The translations under genes and the position numbers were made by a program. From the NCBI GenBank assembly GCA_001803815.1, contig MHEL01000156.1, positions 5,682 to 27,398 of the forward strand: 21,717 bases of DNA. The letters run 5' to 3'. This DNA is from Nitrospirae bacterium RBG_19FT_COMBO_42_15 (GTDB lineage: Bacteria; Nitrospirota; CAKKRA01; 9FT-COMBO-42-15). The notes beneath the pieces were generated by a model, which saw nothing but the letters and a program-made list of their open reading frames with translations, did no database searches and was not told the origin of the DNA. Below, one piece after another: positions 14,321-21,673 of this stretch (its first letter is position 1; each line of letters opens with the position of its first letter).

Positions 14321-15391
14321 ATGAAATTTAATATTGAACGCCTCCATAAGATACAGGAGAGGCTTGTTGAAAACAAAATAGACGCTATTTTTTTGACTGC
14401 ACTGGAAAATATAAGGTATCTTACCAATTTCAGCGGCTCCTCTGCATTTCTGATGATTACAAAGGATAAAGGATATCTTATTACAGATTTCAGATACAAG
14501 ACAATAGCAGAGGATGAGGTAAAGGGATATAAGGTTATAATTTATAAAAACTCAATAATTGATGAAGTAAAAAGATTGGCGAAGAAAGAAAAGATTTCCC
14601 ACCTTGGCATTGAAAAGAGAAATATTACGCTTGAACAATACCAAAAGTTGACAAAAAAGATAAAAAAGATTAAAATTATCCCCACCCTTAATTTAGTTGA
14701 AGAGTTAAGGGCTATAAAGAGTCATGTTGAGTTAGGTAATATAAAGATGGCGATAAAAAGGGCTGAAGATGTATACAAAAAGATAACTTCTTATATAAAA
14801 GCAGGTATTTCAGAAAAAGAGATTGCATTAAGATTAGAATATGCTATAAAGAGGGCTGGTTCAGACAAACTGCCATTTGAGCTTATTGTTGCCTCAGGTT
14901 ACAGGGCAGCTCTGCCGCATGCAGTATCAGGCAATAGGCTTTTAAGGAATAGTGATTCTGTAATAATAGACTTTGGCGCAGAATATAAAGGTTATTTTGC
15001 TGATATCACCCGCACAAATTTTATTGGCTGCCGTCTAAACAAAAGGCAGCGAGAGATTTACCAAACTGTCCTTAATGCGCAGGCAGAGGCGATTAGTCTC
15101 ATAAAGCCTGATGTCAGGGCAAAGGATGTTGATGCTGCTGCAAGAAAGGTGATAAGCAAAGCAGGTTTTGGTAAATATTTTGGCCATGGCACAGGCCATG
15201 GTATTGGTTTGATGGTTCATGAATTGCCATCAATATCTACAAAGAGTGAGGACATATTAAAAGAGGGGATGATTTTTACAGTAGAGCCCGGTATATATAT
15301 TCCGGGATGGGGCGGCGTCAGGATTGAGGATATGGTTTTGGTAACAAAGGCTGGATGTAAAATATTAACCACACTTCCAAAGAGAATTTGA
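14321..15391 (+). CDS. M24 family Xaa-Pro aminopeptidase-like metallopeptidase
   Basis: 356 residues with a creatinase-type N-terminal domain (about 5-130) and a pita-bread catalytic domain (about 140-350). The five metal ligands are present: D217 in IIDFGA, D228 in ADITR, H293 in GHGTGHGIG, E322 in VEPGIY and E336 in RIEDM; the substrate-side H200 in ALPHAVSG is also present. This fits Xaa-Pro aminopeptidase/YqhT-type enzymes that remove N-terminal residues before proline. It begins 4 bp after aroQ and ends 19 bp before efp, so it is cotranscribed. Exact specificity cannot be decided from the sequence. Confidence 0.92.
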   Translation: MKFNIERLHKIQERLVENKIDAIFLTALENIRYLTNFSGSSAFLMITKDKGYLITDFRYKTIAEDEVKGYKVIIYKNSIIDEVKRLAKKEKISHLGIEKRNITLEQYQKLTKKIKKIKIIPTLNLVEELRAIKSHVELGNIKMAIKRAEDVYKKITSYIKAGISEKEIALRLEYAIKRAGSDKLPFELIVASGYRAALPHAVSGNRLLRNSDSVIIDFGAEYKGYFADITRTNFIGCRLNKRQREIYQTVLNAQAEAISLIKPDVRAKDVDAAARKVISKAGFGKYFGHGTGHGIGLMVHELPSISTKSEDILKEGMIFTVEPGIYIPGWGGVRIEDMVLVTKAGCKILTTLPKRI

Positions 15392-15410
15392 AATAAAGGA
15401 GGATTTACAG

Positions 15411-15971
15411 TTGTTATCAACAAGCGATTTTAGAAATGGATTGAAGATTGAGATTGAGGGTGAGCCTTATGCAATTGTTGAATTCCAGCATGTTAAGCCT
15501 GGTAAGGGCGGCGCCTTTGTAAGAACAAAGCTAAAGAACATAAAGACAGGCAGTGTTATTGACAGGACATTCCGCTCAGGCGAGAAATTTGATGAGCCCA
15601 ATTTAGAGGAAAAGGAGATGCAGTATCTTTACGCATCTGAAGGCCAATATAATTTTATGGACAATAAAAATTATGAGCAGATATTGCTTTCAGAGGAGCA
15701 GCTTGGTGAAAGCAGGAAATATATAAAGGAAAATATGAATGTTAGAATACTTTTCTACAATGAAAAACCGCTGGGTGTTGAGGTTCCAATGTTTGTTGAG
15801 CTTAAGATAGTAAAGACTGATCCCGGTGTCCGAGGTGATACTGCAACAGGCGGGGCAAAACCAGCAACACTTGAGACAGGAGCAGTGATAAAGGTGCCGC
15901 TTTATATGAATGAGGGTGAGATAATAAAGGTGGATACGAGGACAGGGGAATACATAGAAAGGGTAAAATAG
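15411..15971 (+). CDS. efp: Translation elongation factor P
   Basis: Relieves ribosome stalling at polyproline stretches. The protein starts (M)LSTSDFRNGLKIEIEGEPYAIVEF; the loop VKPGKGGAF carries the tip lysine at position 32. The C-terminal OB domain includes DPGVRGDTATGGAKPATLETGA. At 186 residues it is of standard length. The start codon is TTG at 15411: no ATG fits, the family N-terminus begins exactly here, and AAAGGAGG lies 7 bases upstream. The tip-lysine modification system is not in this window. Confidence 0.96.
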   Translation: MLSTSDFRNGLKIEIEGEPYAIVEFQHVKPGKGGAFVRTKLKNIKTGSVIDRTFRSGEKFDEPNLEEKEMQYLYASEGQYNFMDNKNYEQILLSEEQLGESRKYIKENMNVRILFYNEKPLGVEVPMFVELKIVKTDPGVRGDTATGGAKPATLETGAVIKVPLYMNEGEIIKVDTRTGEYIERVK

Positions 15972-16018
15972 ATGGCTTTTTACTTTGCCGTGCAGTTTAG
16001 AATCTAAAGGAGCTGATG

Positions 16019-16495
16019 ATGAATATCAAGGAATTGAAAGAATTGATTGACCTGATGAAAAATGCCGATATATCTGAGCTTGAGATTGAAAAGGGCGGTG
16101 TAAAAGTAAAACTTAAGAAGGGCCATTCATTTATAGCGCCTGCTGTTTCTGCAGCAGAGATTCCCATGCCGCAGGCTATTGATAAAGAGGCCGCTGCTGC
16201 TAAAGCAGAGAGGTCTGTGTTTCCTTCTACTGAGGAAGAAAAGGGGCTTGTAACAGTTGCGTCACCAATTGTGGGCACCTTTTACAGGGCTCCAGCGCCT
16301 GATGCAAAACCTTATGTAGAAGTTGGGGATATAGTTAAAAAAGGGCAGGTGCTTTGCCTTGTTGAGGCAATGAAGCTTATGAATGAAATTGAATCAGAAC
16401 TTAACGGCAAGATCTCTGCTATCCTTGTGGATAACGGCCATCCTGTGGAATATGGAGAGGCGCTCTTCAAGGTTGAGCCTGTTGAGGATTTATAA
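16019..16495 (+). CDS. accB: Biotin carboxyl carrier protein of acetyl-CoA carboxylase
   Basis: Carries the biotin that shuttles carboxyl groups in acetyl-CoA carboxylase. The N-terminal helix ([27 protein letters not shown]) is followed by an Ala/Pro/Glu linker and the biotinyl domain. The modified lysine is in [12 protein letters not shown], residue 119 from the chosen start. Two adjacent ATGs are possible at 16016 and 16019. The second is preferred because it is 6 rather than 3 bases from AAAGGAG (16006-16012). The stop TAA shares its last base with the accC start (TAATG), so the pair is coupled. The C-terminal domain is complete and the length, 158 residues, is typical. Confidence 0.95.
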   Translation: MNIKELKELIDLMKNADISELEIEKGGVKVKLKKGHSFIAPAVSAAEIPMPQAIDKEAAAAKAERSVFPSTEEEKGLVTVASPIVGTFYRAPAPDAKPYVEVGDIVKKGQVLCLVEAMKLMNEIESELNGKISAILVDNGHPVEYGEALFKVEPVEDL

Positions 16496-17838
16496 TGTTT
16501 AAAAAGATATTGATTGCAAATAGAGGAGAGATTGCCCTCCGCATAATAAGGGCGTGTAGAGAGCTTGGTATAAAGACTGTTGCTATTCACTCCAAAGCTG
16601 ATGAACATTCTCTTCATGTCCGTTTTGCAGATCAACATATATGTGTCGGTCCTGCAGACGGTTCATTAAGCTACAGAAATGTCCCTAATATAATCAGCGC
16701 CGCAGAGATAACAGATTCAGAGGCTATACACCCGGGGTATGGTTTTCTTGCTGAGAATGCAAATTTTGCAGAGGTGTGCGATTCAACAGGCATCAAGTTT
16801 ATTGGTCCGTCGCCGGAAAGCATTGCTTTAATGGGCGACAAGGCAAAGGCAAAGGAGACAATGATCAAGGCAGGCATTCCTGTGCTGCCAGGAAGCGATG
16901 GGGTTGTTCCTACAGAGGATGACGCCATAAGGTCTGCTAAGGATATAGGTTATCCTGTTATTGTAAAGGCTGTTGCAGGCGGCGGCGGCAGGGGAATGAG
17001 GGTTGTTCATAATGAAAATGACCTTGTCAACTCCTTTCTGATGGCGCAGGCAGAGGCGTATTCAGCCTTTGGAAGCAACGAGGTGTATATTGAAAAATTC
17101 TTTATTGAGCCGAGGCATATTGAGGTTCAGATACTTGCAGATGAGCATGGCAATACAGTGTATCTCGGCGAGAGAGACTGCTCAATCCAGAGACGTCATC
17201 AAAAATTGATTGAAGAGACTCCATCACCCGCAGTGAATCCTGAGCTGAGAAAAAAGATGGGCGAAATTGCAGTTAAGGCTGCCAGGGCAGTTGGGTATAA
17301 AAATGCAGGGACAATAGAGTTTTTATTGGATAAAAGCGGCAACTTCTATTTTATGGAGATGAATACAAGGATACAGGTGGAGCATCCGATAACAGAGATG
17401 GTTACTGGGATAGATATAGTAAAGGAGCAGATTAAGATTGCTGCAGGCATCCCTCTATCCTTCAAGCAGGAGGATATAGCAATAAATGGGCACAGCATTG
17501 AGTGCAGGATAAATGCAGAATGTCCTGAAAAATTTACGCCGTCGCCAGGGCTTATAACAGCTTACCATACGCCGGGAGGAATCGGCGTCAGAATAGATTC
17601 AGCAGTCTATGCAAACTATACAGTACCGCCCTATTATGATTCACTGATTGCAAAGCTCATTGTTCATGCAAACAACAGAGAAGATGCAATTGTAAGAATG
17701 AAGCGTGCCCTTGATGAATATATAATTGAAGGCATCAAGACAACCATACCATTTCATAAAAAGGTCTTAGACGACCCTGACTTTAACAGGGGTATCTTTT
17801 ATACAAACTTCCTTGAGAGATTTAATTCCGGGAAGTAG
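16495..17838 (+). CDS. accC: Biotin carboxylase subunit of acetyl-CoA carboxylase
   Basis: ATP-grasp enzyme that carboxylates the biotin on AccB using bicarbonate and ATP. The N-terminal [25 protein letters not shown]116, K158, the glycine-rich loop GGGGRG (162-167), E275 and E288, and the catalytic R292 in [11 protein letters not shown] all correspond to known biotin carboxylase positions. At 447 residues it is full length with no carrier domain fused, matching the separate accB immediately before it. It is the last gene of the aroQ-to-accC run; a hairpin follows 16 bp after the stop. Confidence 0.97.
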   Translation: MFKKILIANRGEIALRIIRACRELGIKTVAIHSKADEHSLHVRFADQHICVGPADGSLSYRNVPNIISAAEITDSEAIHPGYGFLAENANFAEVCDSTGIKFIGPSPESIALMGDKAKAKETMIKAGIPVLPGSDGVVPTEDDAIRSAKDIGYPVIVKAVAGGGGRGMRVVHNENDLVNSFLMAQAEAYSAFGSNEVYIEKFFIEPRHIEVQILADEHGNTVYLGERDCSIQRRHQKLIEETPSPAVNPELRKKMGEIAVKAARAVGYKNAGTIEFLLDKSGNFYFMEMNTRIQVEHPITEMVTGIDIVKEQIKIAAGIPLSFKQEDIAINGHSIECRINAECPEKFTPSPGLITAYHTPGGIGVRIDSAVYANYTVPPYYDSLIAKLIVHANNREDAIVRMKRALDEYIIEGIKTTIPFHKKVLDDPDFNRGIFYTNFLERFNSGK

Positions 17839-17853
17839 GTAATAGGTAATTAA

Positions 17854-17902
17854 TAATCCCCCTTATATTCCCCCTTTAGTAAATGGGGATACATGGGGAT
17901 TA
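17854..17902. repeat. TAATCCCC double hairpin after accC
   Basis: The outer arms TAATCCCC (17854-17861) and GGGGATTA (17895-17902) are exact inverses. Inside them TCCCCCTTT (17869-17877) pairs with AAATGGGGA (17881-17889) across an AGT loop with one mismatch. It could end the acc transcript, but no T-run follows, and the repeated CCCC/GGGG words look like a dispersed palindromic element. The rest of the 317-bp gap to the pilin gene holds the sigma-54-like promoter and nothing else I can identify. Confidence 0.6.
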
Positions 17903-18097
17903 TAAGAATCTTCTCTCTATACCCCTCTCCAATGTTAATATAAATAAGCAGCAGGCATTTCTCGGTGTATCCAAATCTTATAGTTTTGTATCTAAAAAGA
18001 TATTTCTTTGCTCATAATATAAAGGGCTATAGATAATTCAATCCTCAATGCCCTTGTTTTTCCCGAGCAATTTATTATTAATTTCCATCAGATTTTC

Positions 18098-18113
18098 TGG
18101 CATACCTTTTGCT
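18098..18113 (+). promoter_or_regulatory. Sigma-54 (RpoN) promoter candidate for the pilin-like gene
   Basis: TGGCATACCTTTTGCT has GG (18099-18100) and GC (18111-18112) exactly 10 bases apart and matches TGGCA-N6-TTGCT throughout. The start site would be near 18124, about 32 bp before the ATG at 18156. Sigma-54 control of pilin genes is well known in other bacteria. Its position also shows that the reading frame upstream of 18156 is not coding. Confidence 0.68.
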
Positions 18114-18155
18114 TATATTAACAAACAGCGTAAGTTAATTCCAAGGAGGTCTGCC

Positions 18156-18653
18156 ATGTTAGATAATAAAGGTTTTACCATTATTGAATTATTGGTTGTT
18201 TTAGCAATAGTAGGCATTATCATAACCCTTGCTGTATCATCAATGGCAAATACAATCCCACATCTAAGGCTGAATGATTCAGTAGGGGAGCTTGTATCAA
18301 GAATAAATTTAGCAAGATCTGCAGCAATAGCAAGGAATAAGGCATATGTTGTTTCTTTTAATAAACTTGAAAATACATATAATATTTTTATGGATGATAA
18401 TGAGAACTGGCAGAGAGAGGATGATGAAGATACAATCACTGATAGACAGATGACTAAAGGGGTTTCAATAGTTAAGGTCTCTTTTAGCTTTGGAACAACT
18501 GCTTTTGGGTATGATGGAAGCGGTCTTCCATTGAAGAACAGGATAGGCTCGGTATGTTTAAAAAACGATAAGGATGAATATCATAAAATATCTGTTTCAT
18601 GGAATGGAAGGGCAAAGGCGTACAAGAATGTGAAGAAAAAGGAGTGTGAGTGA
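18156..18653 (+). CDS. Type IV pilin-like prepilin, FimT/GspH type
   Basis: 165 residues starting MLDNKGFTIIELLVVLAIVGIIITLAV: a short basic leader, the prepilin peptidase site KG^FTIIE with E at mature position 5, and one hydrophobic helix. The rest (LNDSVGELVSRINLARSAAIARNKAYVVSF, DDNENWQREDDEDT, DGSGLPLKN) fits the GspH/FimT minor-pseudopilin pattern, including the region that in pilins holds a GS-x-x-x-x-N-like motif near the end. The frame is open back to 18048, but the start is set at 18156 by AAGGAGGT (18143-18150) and by the leader. It stands alone, with no prepilin peptidase, ATPase or other pilin genes in the window. Confidence 0.88.
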   Translation: MLDNKGFTIIELLVVLAIVGIIITLAVSSMANTIPHLRLNDSVGELVSRINLARSAAIARNKAYVVSFNKLENTYNIFMDDNENWQREDDEDTITDRQMTKGVSIVKVSFSFGTTAFGYDGSGLPLKNRIGSVCLKNDKDEYHKISVSWNGRAKAYKNVKKKECE

Positions 18654-18707
18654 TTTCTAAAAACTTTTGCTTGCATATTTATTGTATTTTAATAAAATAG
18701 AGACAAG

Positions 18708-19211
18708 ATGTTAGTTAGACTCATTTACACCTCCTTTGATTCTCCAATTGGCAGGATTCATCTTGCATTAACAGAAAAGGGTCTGTGTGAAGTAGGTATC
18801 AGTGAGAGCGAAAAGAGATTCGTCAAGTCTTTACAAAAGACATACAAGATAAAGCCTGTGAAGGATGATGCGGCCTTCAAAGAACTTGTGAAGCTTCTAA
18901 AAAGATATTTCAATGGCGAAAGAATAAAGATAGGCATACCTTTTGATTTCCAAGGGACAGATTTTGAAAAAAAGGTCTGGAAGGCGCTTTTAAAGATTCC
19001 CTATGGCAAGACTAAAACCTATGGCGAGATTGCAAGGGAGATCGGCTTGCCAAATGGCGCAAGGGCAGTTGGCAATGCCTGCGGCAAGAACCCCATCCCA
19101 ATTATTATACCCTGCCACAGGGTTGTTGCAAGTAATGGCGGACTGGGCGGATATACAGGAGGGATAGGGATTAAGAAAAAACTATTAAAAATTGAAAAGG
19201 TATTAAAGTAA
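18708..19211 (+). CDS. ogt: Methylated-DNA-protein-cysteine methyltransferase
   Basis: Suicide DNA-repair protein that transfers the methyl group from O6-methylguanine to its own cysteine. The acceptor C136 lies in IIIPCHRVV, with the DNA-binding helix and arginine finger in NGARAVGNACGKNP (R119). An N-terminal ribonuclease-H-like domain (YTSFDSPIGRIHLALTEKGL) precedes it. At 167 residues it is an Ogt-type single-function enzyme without the Ada N-terminal regulatory domain. It is preceded by a 54-bp gap with only weak promoter-like words and converges on ftsH. Confidence 0.94.
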   Translation: MLVRLIYTSFDSPIGRIHLALTEKGLCEVGISESEKRFVKSLQKTYKIKPVKDDAAFKELVKLLKRYFNGERIKIGIPFDFQGTDFEKKVWKALLKIPYGKTKTYGEIAREIGLPNGARAVGNACGKNPIPIIIPCHRVVASNGGLGGYTGGIGIKKKLLKIEKVLK

Positions 19212-19212
19212 A

Positions 19213-19275
19213 TTCTAAATTTGTTAATTTTAGCTTTGGATTTGTTTAGGATTTAGATATTAGTGCTTAGGATTT
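19213..19275. repeat. AT-rich repeat, second copy, overlapping the end of ftsH
   Basis: TTTGGATTTGTTTAG (19235-19249) and GTGCTTAGGATTT (19263-19275) are exact matches to 430-444 and 451-463, separated here by GATTTAGATATTA (19249-19262 region), a word also found inverted in the left arm of the first copy. It fills the ogt-ftsH junction and extends 23 bp into the ftsH coding sequence, supplying its stop codon. Confidence 0.7.
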
Positions 19276-21064
19276 TCCGCAGTTCATCCCCCTCAATTAC
19301 CTCTTTCTCAATCAGCAGTTTTCCAAGCGTTGTGAGTTTATCCTTTTTATTTTCCAATATCTTTTTTACCCTGCCGTGTGTTTCATTTATTATCTTTTTT
19401 ATCTCTTCATCAATCAGCCTTGATGTTTCATCGCTGAATTCAGATGTAGGCGTATATCCTATGTCAAGGAACATGGGCTTCTTTCCAGTTTCAAATGTTA
19501 CAGGGCCGAGGGTATCGCTCATTCCGTATTCAACAACCATGCTTCTTGCTATTGCTGTTGCGCGTTCCAAGTCATTCTGTGCGCCAGTTGAGATTTCATT
19601 AAATATAACCTCTTCAGCAACCCTTCCGCCAAGAAGCACTGCAAGCCTGTCAAGCAGCTCTGCTTTGGTTAGCAGATATCTATCCTCTGTTGGAAGCTGT
19701 AAAGTATAGCCGAGCGCTGCTATGCCCCTCGGTATTATAGACACCCTGTGCACCTTGTCTGCATTAGGCACACTTTCTGCAACAATTGCATGGCCTGATT
19801 CATGATATGCAATAATCTCCTTCTCCTTTTTACTTATTACCTTCTTTTTCTTTTCAAGGCCTGCAATAGCCCTGTTTATCGCCTCTTCAAAGTCAGAAAG
19901 CTCAACTGCCTTCTTGTCCTTCCTTGCTGCAAGTATGGCAGCCTCATTTACCACATTTGCCAAATCAGCGCCTGCAAATCCCGGCGTCCTTGCGGCAATT
20001 ATCCTTAAATCAATATCAGAAGAAAGCTTTACATTCCTTGTATGGATTTTTAATATATCTTCCCTGCCTTTTATATCAGGTCTGTCAACAAGTATATGCC
20101 TGTCAAATCTTCCGGGTCTTAACAAGGCAGGGTCAAGTATCTCAGGCCTGTTTGTTGCTGCCATGATTATTATGCCCTTTTTGCTTTCAAAACCGTCCAT
20201 CTCAACAAGAAGCTGTTGTAAGGTATGCTCCCTCTCCTCGTATCCGCCGCCAATAGGCGCTGCAATCCTTGCCTTGCCAAGCGCGTCAATCTCATCAATA
20301 AATATTATGCATGGCGCCTTTTGCTCTGCCTGTGCAAACAAATCTCTTACCCTTGCAGCTCCAACGCCGACAAACATCTCTACAAATTCAGAGCCGCTCA
20401 TGCTGAAAAAAGGAACCTTTGCCTCGCCTGCGACTGCCTTTGCAAGAAGGGTCTTGCCGGTTCCTGTTGGGCCGACAAGCAGGACACCCTTTGGTATCTT
20501 TCCGCCGAGCCTAAGGTATTTTTCTGAATGATTCAGGAAATCTATCACCTCCTTTAACTCCTCTTTTGCCTCATCAACACCTGCAACATCATTAAAAGTA
20601 ACCCCGGTATCAGTTTCTATATATATCTTCGCCTTGCTCTTGCCAACTGCCATCATACCAGTGCCAGCGCCAAGCCTTCCGAAGAGGAATCTCCAGACTA
20701 AAATAAGGATAATTATTGGAAGCACCCATGCAAGCAGCAAATCCCTTAGCCATGTGTCTGCCTGTTTTCCAGAGAATTTTATATTATTTTTTTCTAATAG
20801 CTTTATCAATTCCGGGTCATCAACCTTTACGGCTTTTACCTCTTTTATTTTGTCCTTTTCCTTAATAATCCCCTTCACAAGATTCGGCTCTATTATAACC
20901 TCATTAAATTTCTTTTCTTCAACCATTTTTTTAAATTCACTGTAAGAGATTTGCTCAGAGGGCGCTGATGAGAAGATATAAAAGTTAATAACAAGGAGGG
21001 CAAAAAGGGTGCCAAAGGCGATCCAGATAAAGGGTATTTGTCTCTGCTCTTTTTCCTTGTCCAT
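19253..21064 (-). CDS. ftsH: ATP-dependent zinc metalloprotease FtsH
   Basis: Membrane-anchored AAA+ protease that degrades misfolded membrane and regulatory proteins. Two transmembrane helices (about 12-31 and 109-128) flank a short periplasmic domain. In the AAA domain, Walker A GPTGTGKT is at 198-205, the pore motif FVGVGA at 231-236, Walker B IIFIDEID at 253-260 and the SRH arginines in RPGRFDRH. The protease domain has HESGH at 421-425 and the third zinc ligand D498 in GAQNDLERAT. At 603 residues it is at the short end of the family. Its last seven codons (KILSTNI) and stop lie in a dispersed repeat. The ATG at 21064 has no ribosome binding site and sits where transcription is predicted to begin. 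Confidence 0.96.
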   Translation of the reverse strand: MDKEKEQRQIPFIWIAFGTLFALLVINFYIFSSAPSEQISYSEFKKMVEEKKFNEVIIEPNLVKGIIKEKDKIKEVKAVKVDDPELIKLLEKNNIKFSGKQADTWLRDLLLAWVLPIIILILVWRFLFGRLGAGTGMMAVGKSKAKIYIETDTGVTFNDVAGVDEAKEELKEVIDFLNHSEKYLRLGGKIPKGVLLVGPTGTGKTLLAKAVAGEAKVPFFSMSGSEFVEMFVGVGAARVRDLFAQAEQKAPCIIFIDEIDALGKARIAAPIGGGYEEREHTLQQLLVEMDGFESKKGIIIMAATNRPEILDPALLRPGRFDRHILVDRPDIKGREDILKIHTRNVKLSSDIDLRIIAARTPGFAGADLANVVNEAAILAARKDKKAVELSDFEEAINRAIAGLEKKKKVISKKEKEIIAYHESGHAIVAESVPNADKVHRVSIIPRGIAALGYTLQLPTEDRYLLTKAELLDRLAVLLGGRVAEEVIFNEISTGAQNDLERATAIARSMVVEYGMSDTLGPVTFETGKKPMFLDIGYTPTSEFSDETSRLIDEEIKKIINETHGRVKKILENKKDKLTTLGKLLIEKEVIEGDELRKILSTNI

Positions 21065-21070
21065 ACGGCC

Positions 21071-21100
21071 ATATTAGCATTATTATTGAAGGAAAGTCAA
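21071..21100 (-). promoter_or_regulatory. Sigma-70 extended -10 promoter for ftsH
   Basis: On the minus strand TTGACT (21100-21095), an 18-base spacer ending in TGC, and TAATAT (21076-21071) form an extended -10 promoter. The -10 box ends only 6 bp before the ftsH ATG, implying a very short or absent leader. Confidence 0.5.
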
Positions 21101-21137
21101 TTTATGCGGGATATTAAAACGAGAAGGCAGGTTGATG

Positions 21138-21542
21138 CTACAACTTTGTTTTTACAAACTTGCCCAATGCCTTATCAACCTTTTTAATGTGATTTATCAG
21201 CCAGTCAACAACTATTCGGTTAATTTGCAGGACTATGGGGAGGGAGGGGCCTTCAGCATCAAAATTCTTTTTTAGGGCGGAAAAATCTTTAATAAATTTT
21301 AAATGAAGCAATTTGTGAGCTTCATACTCAGGATAGTTATATTTCTTTTGTATATTTTCTTCAGCAGTAAAATGAATTACTATATAATCTTCCAGAAAAT
21401 TTAGCATTTTGCTCGCAATCTCCTTGCCTTCACCTTTATTACAGGCATCAAGAAGCTGATTGATTCTGTTAAACAGCTCCTTGTGCTGATTATCAATTTC
21501 TTTGCTGCCTATTGACAGCTCTTCAGTCCATTGTATTGGCAT
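21138..21542 (-). CDS. Bacteriohemerythrin
   Basis: 134-residue single-domain hemerythrin that binds dioxygen at a non-heme di-iron site. All expected ligands are present in order: H20 in DNQHKELF, H57 and E61 in HFTAEE, H76 and H80 in HKLLH, H118 and D123 in HIKKVD. The N-terminal IQWTEELSIGSKEIDNQH is typical of bacteriohemerythrins. There is no membrane or signalling domain attached, so it is likely a soluble oxygen carrier, scavenger or sensor. It has its own extended -10 promoter, divergent from a Fur-family gene, which suggests oxygen or peroxide-related control (inference). Confidence 0.93.
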   Translation of the reverse strand: MPIQWTEELSIGSKEIDNQHKELFNRINQLLDACNKGEGKEIASKMLNFLEDYIVIHFTAEENIQKKYNYPEYEAHKLLHLKFIKDFSALKKNFDAEGPSLPIVLQINRIVVDWLINHIKKVDKALGKFVKTKL

Positions 21543-21575
21543 AGCGTTTTCTTTCTTGTGATAAGAACTTAATTA

Positions 21576-21603
21576 ATTATACCAAATATATTTTAACAGT
21601 CAA
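21576..21603 (-). promoter_or_regulatory. Sigma-70 promoter for hemerythrin
   Basis: On the minus strand TTGACT (21603-21598), a 16-base spacer ending in TGG, and TATAAT (21581-21576) form an extended -10 promoter, about 34 bp ahead of the hemerythrin ATG at 21542. Its -35 is back to back with the -35 of the divergent Fur-family gene, 19 bp apart. Confidence 0.6.
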
Positions 21604-21622
21604 GGCAAATTAAAATATTTAC

Positions 21623-21652
21623 TTGACAAGAACAGTTCTAATATGATATATA
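21623..21652 (+). promoter_or_regulatory. Promoter and possible operator of the Fur-family gene
   Basis: TTGACA (21623-21628) is followed by TA-rich candidates for the -10, the best being TATATA (21647-21652) at 18 bases. The perfect inverted repeat AGAAC-A-GTTCT (21629-21639) sits directly in the spacer and could be bound by a repressor, perhaps the product itself. It is not a classic Fur or PerR box. Confidence 0.45.
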
Positions 21653-21673
21653 TTCTAAATAAAATTTGCTATT

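Noticed and set aside
18048..18155. Longer N-terminus for the pilin-like gene, starting at 18048
   Set aside because: The extension contains the sigma-54 promoter match and the ribosome binding site, and would bury the prepilin leader in the middle of the protein.
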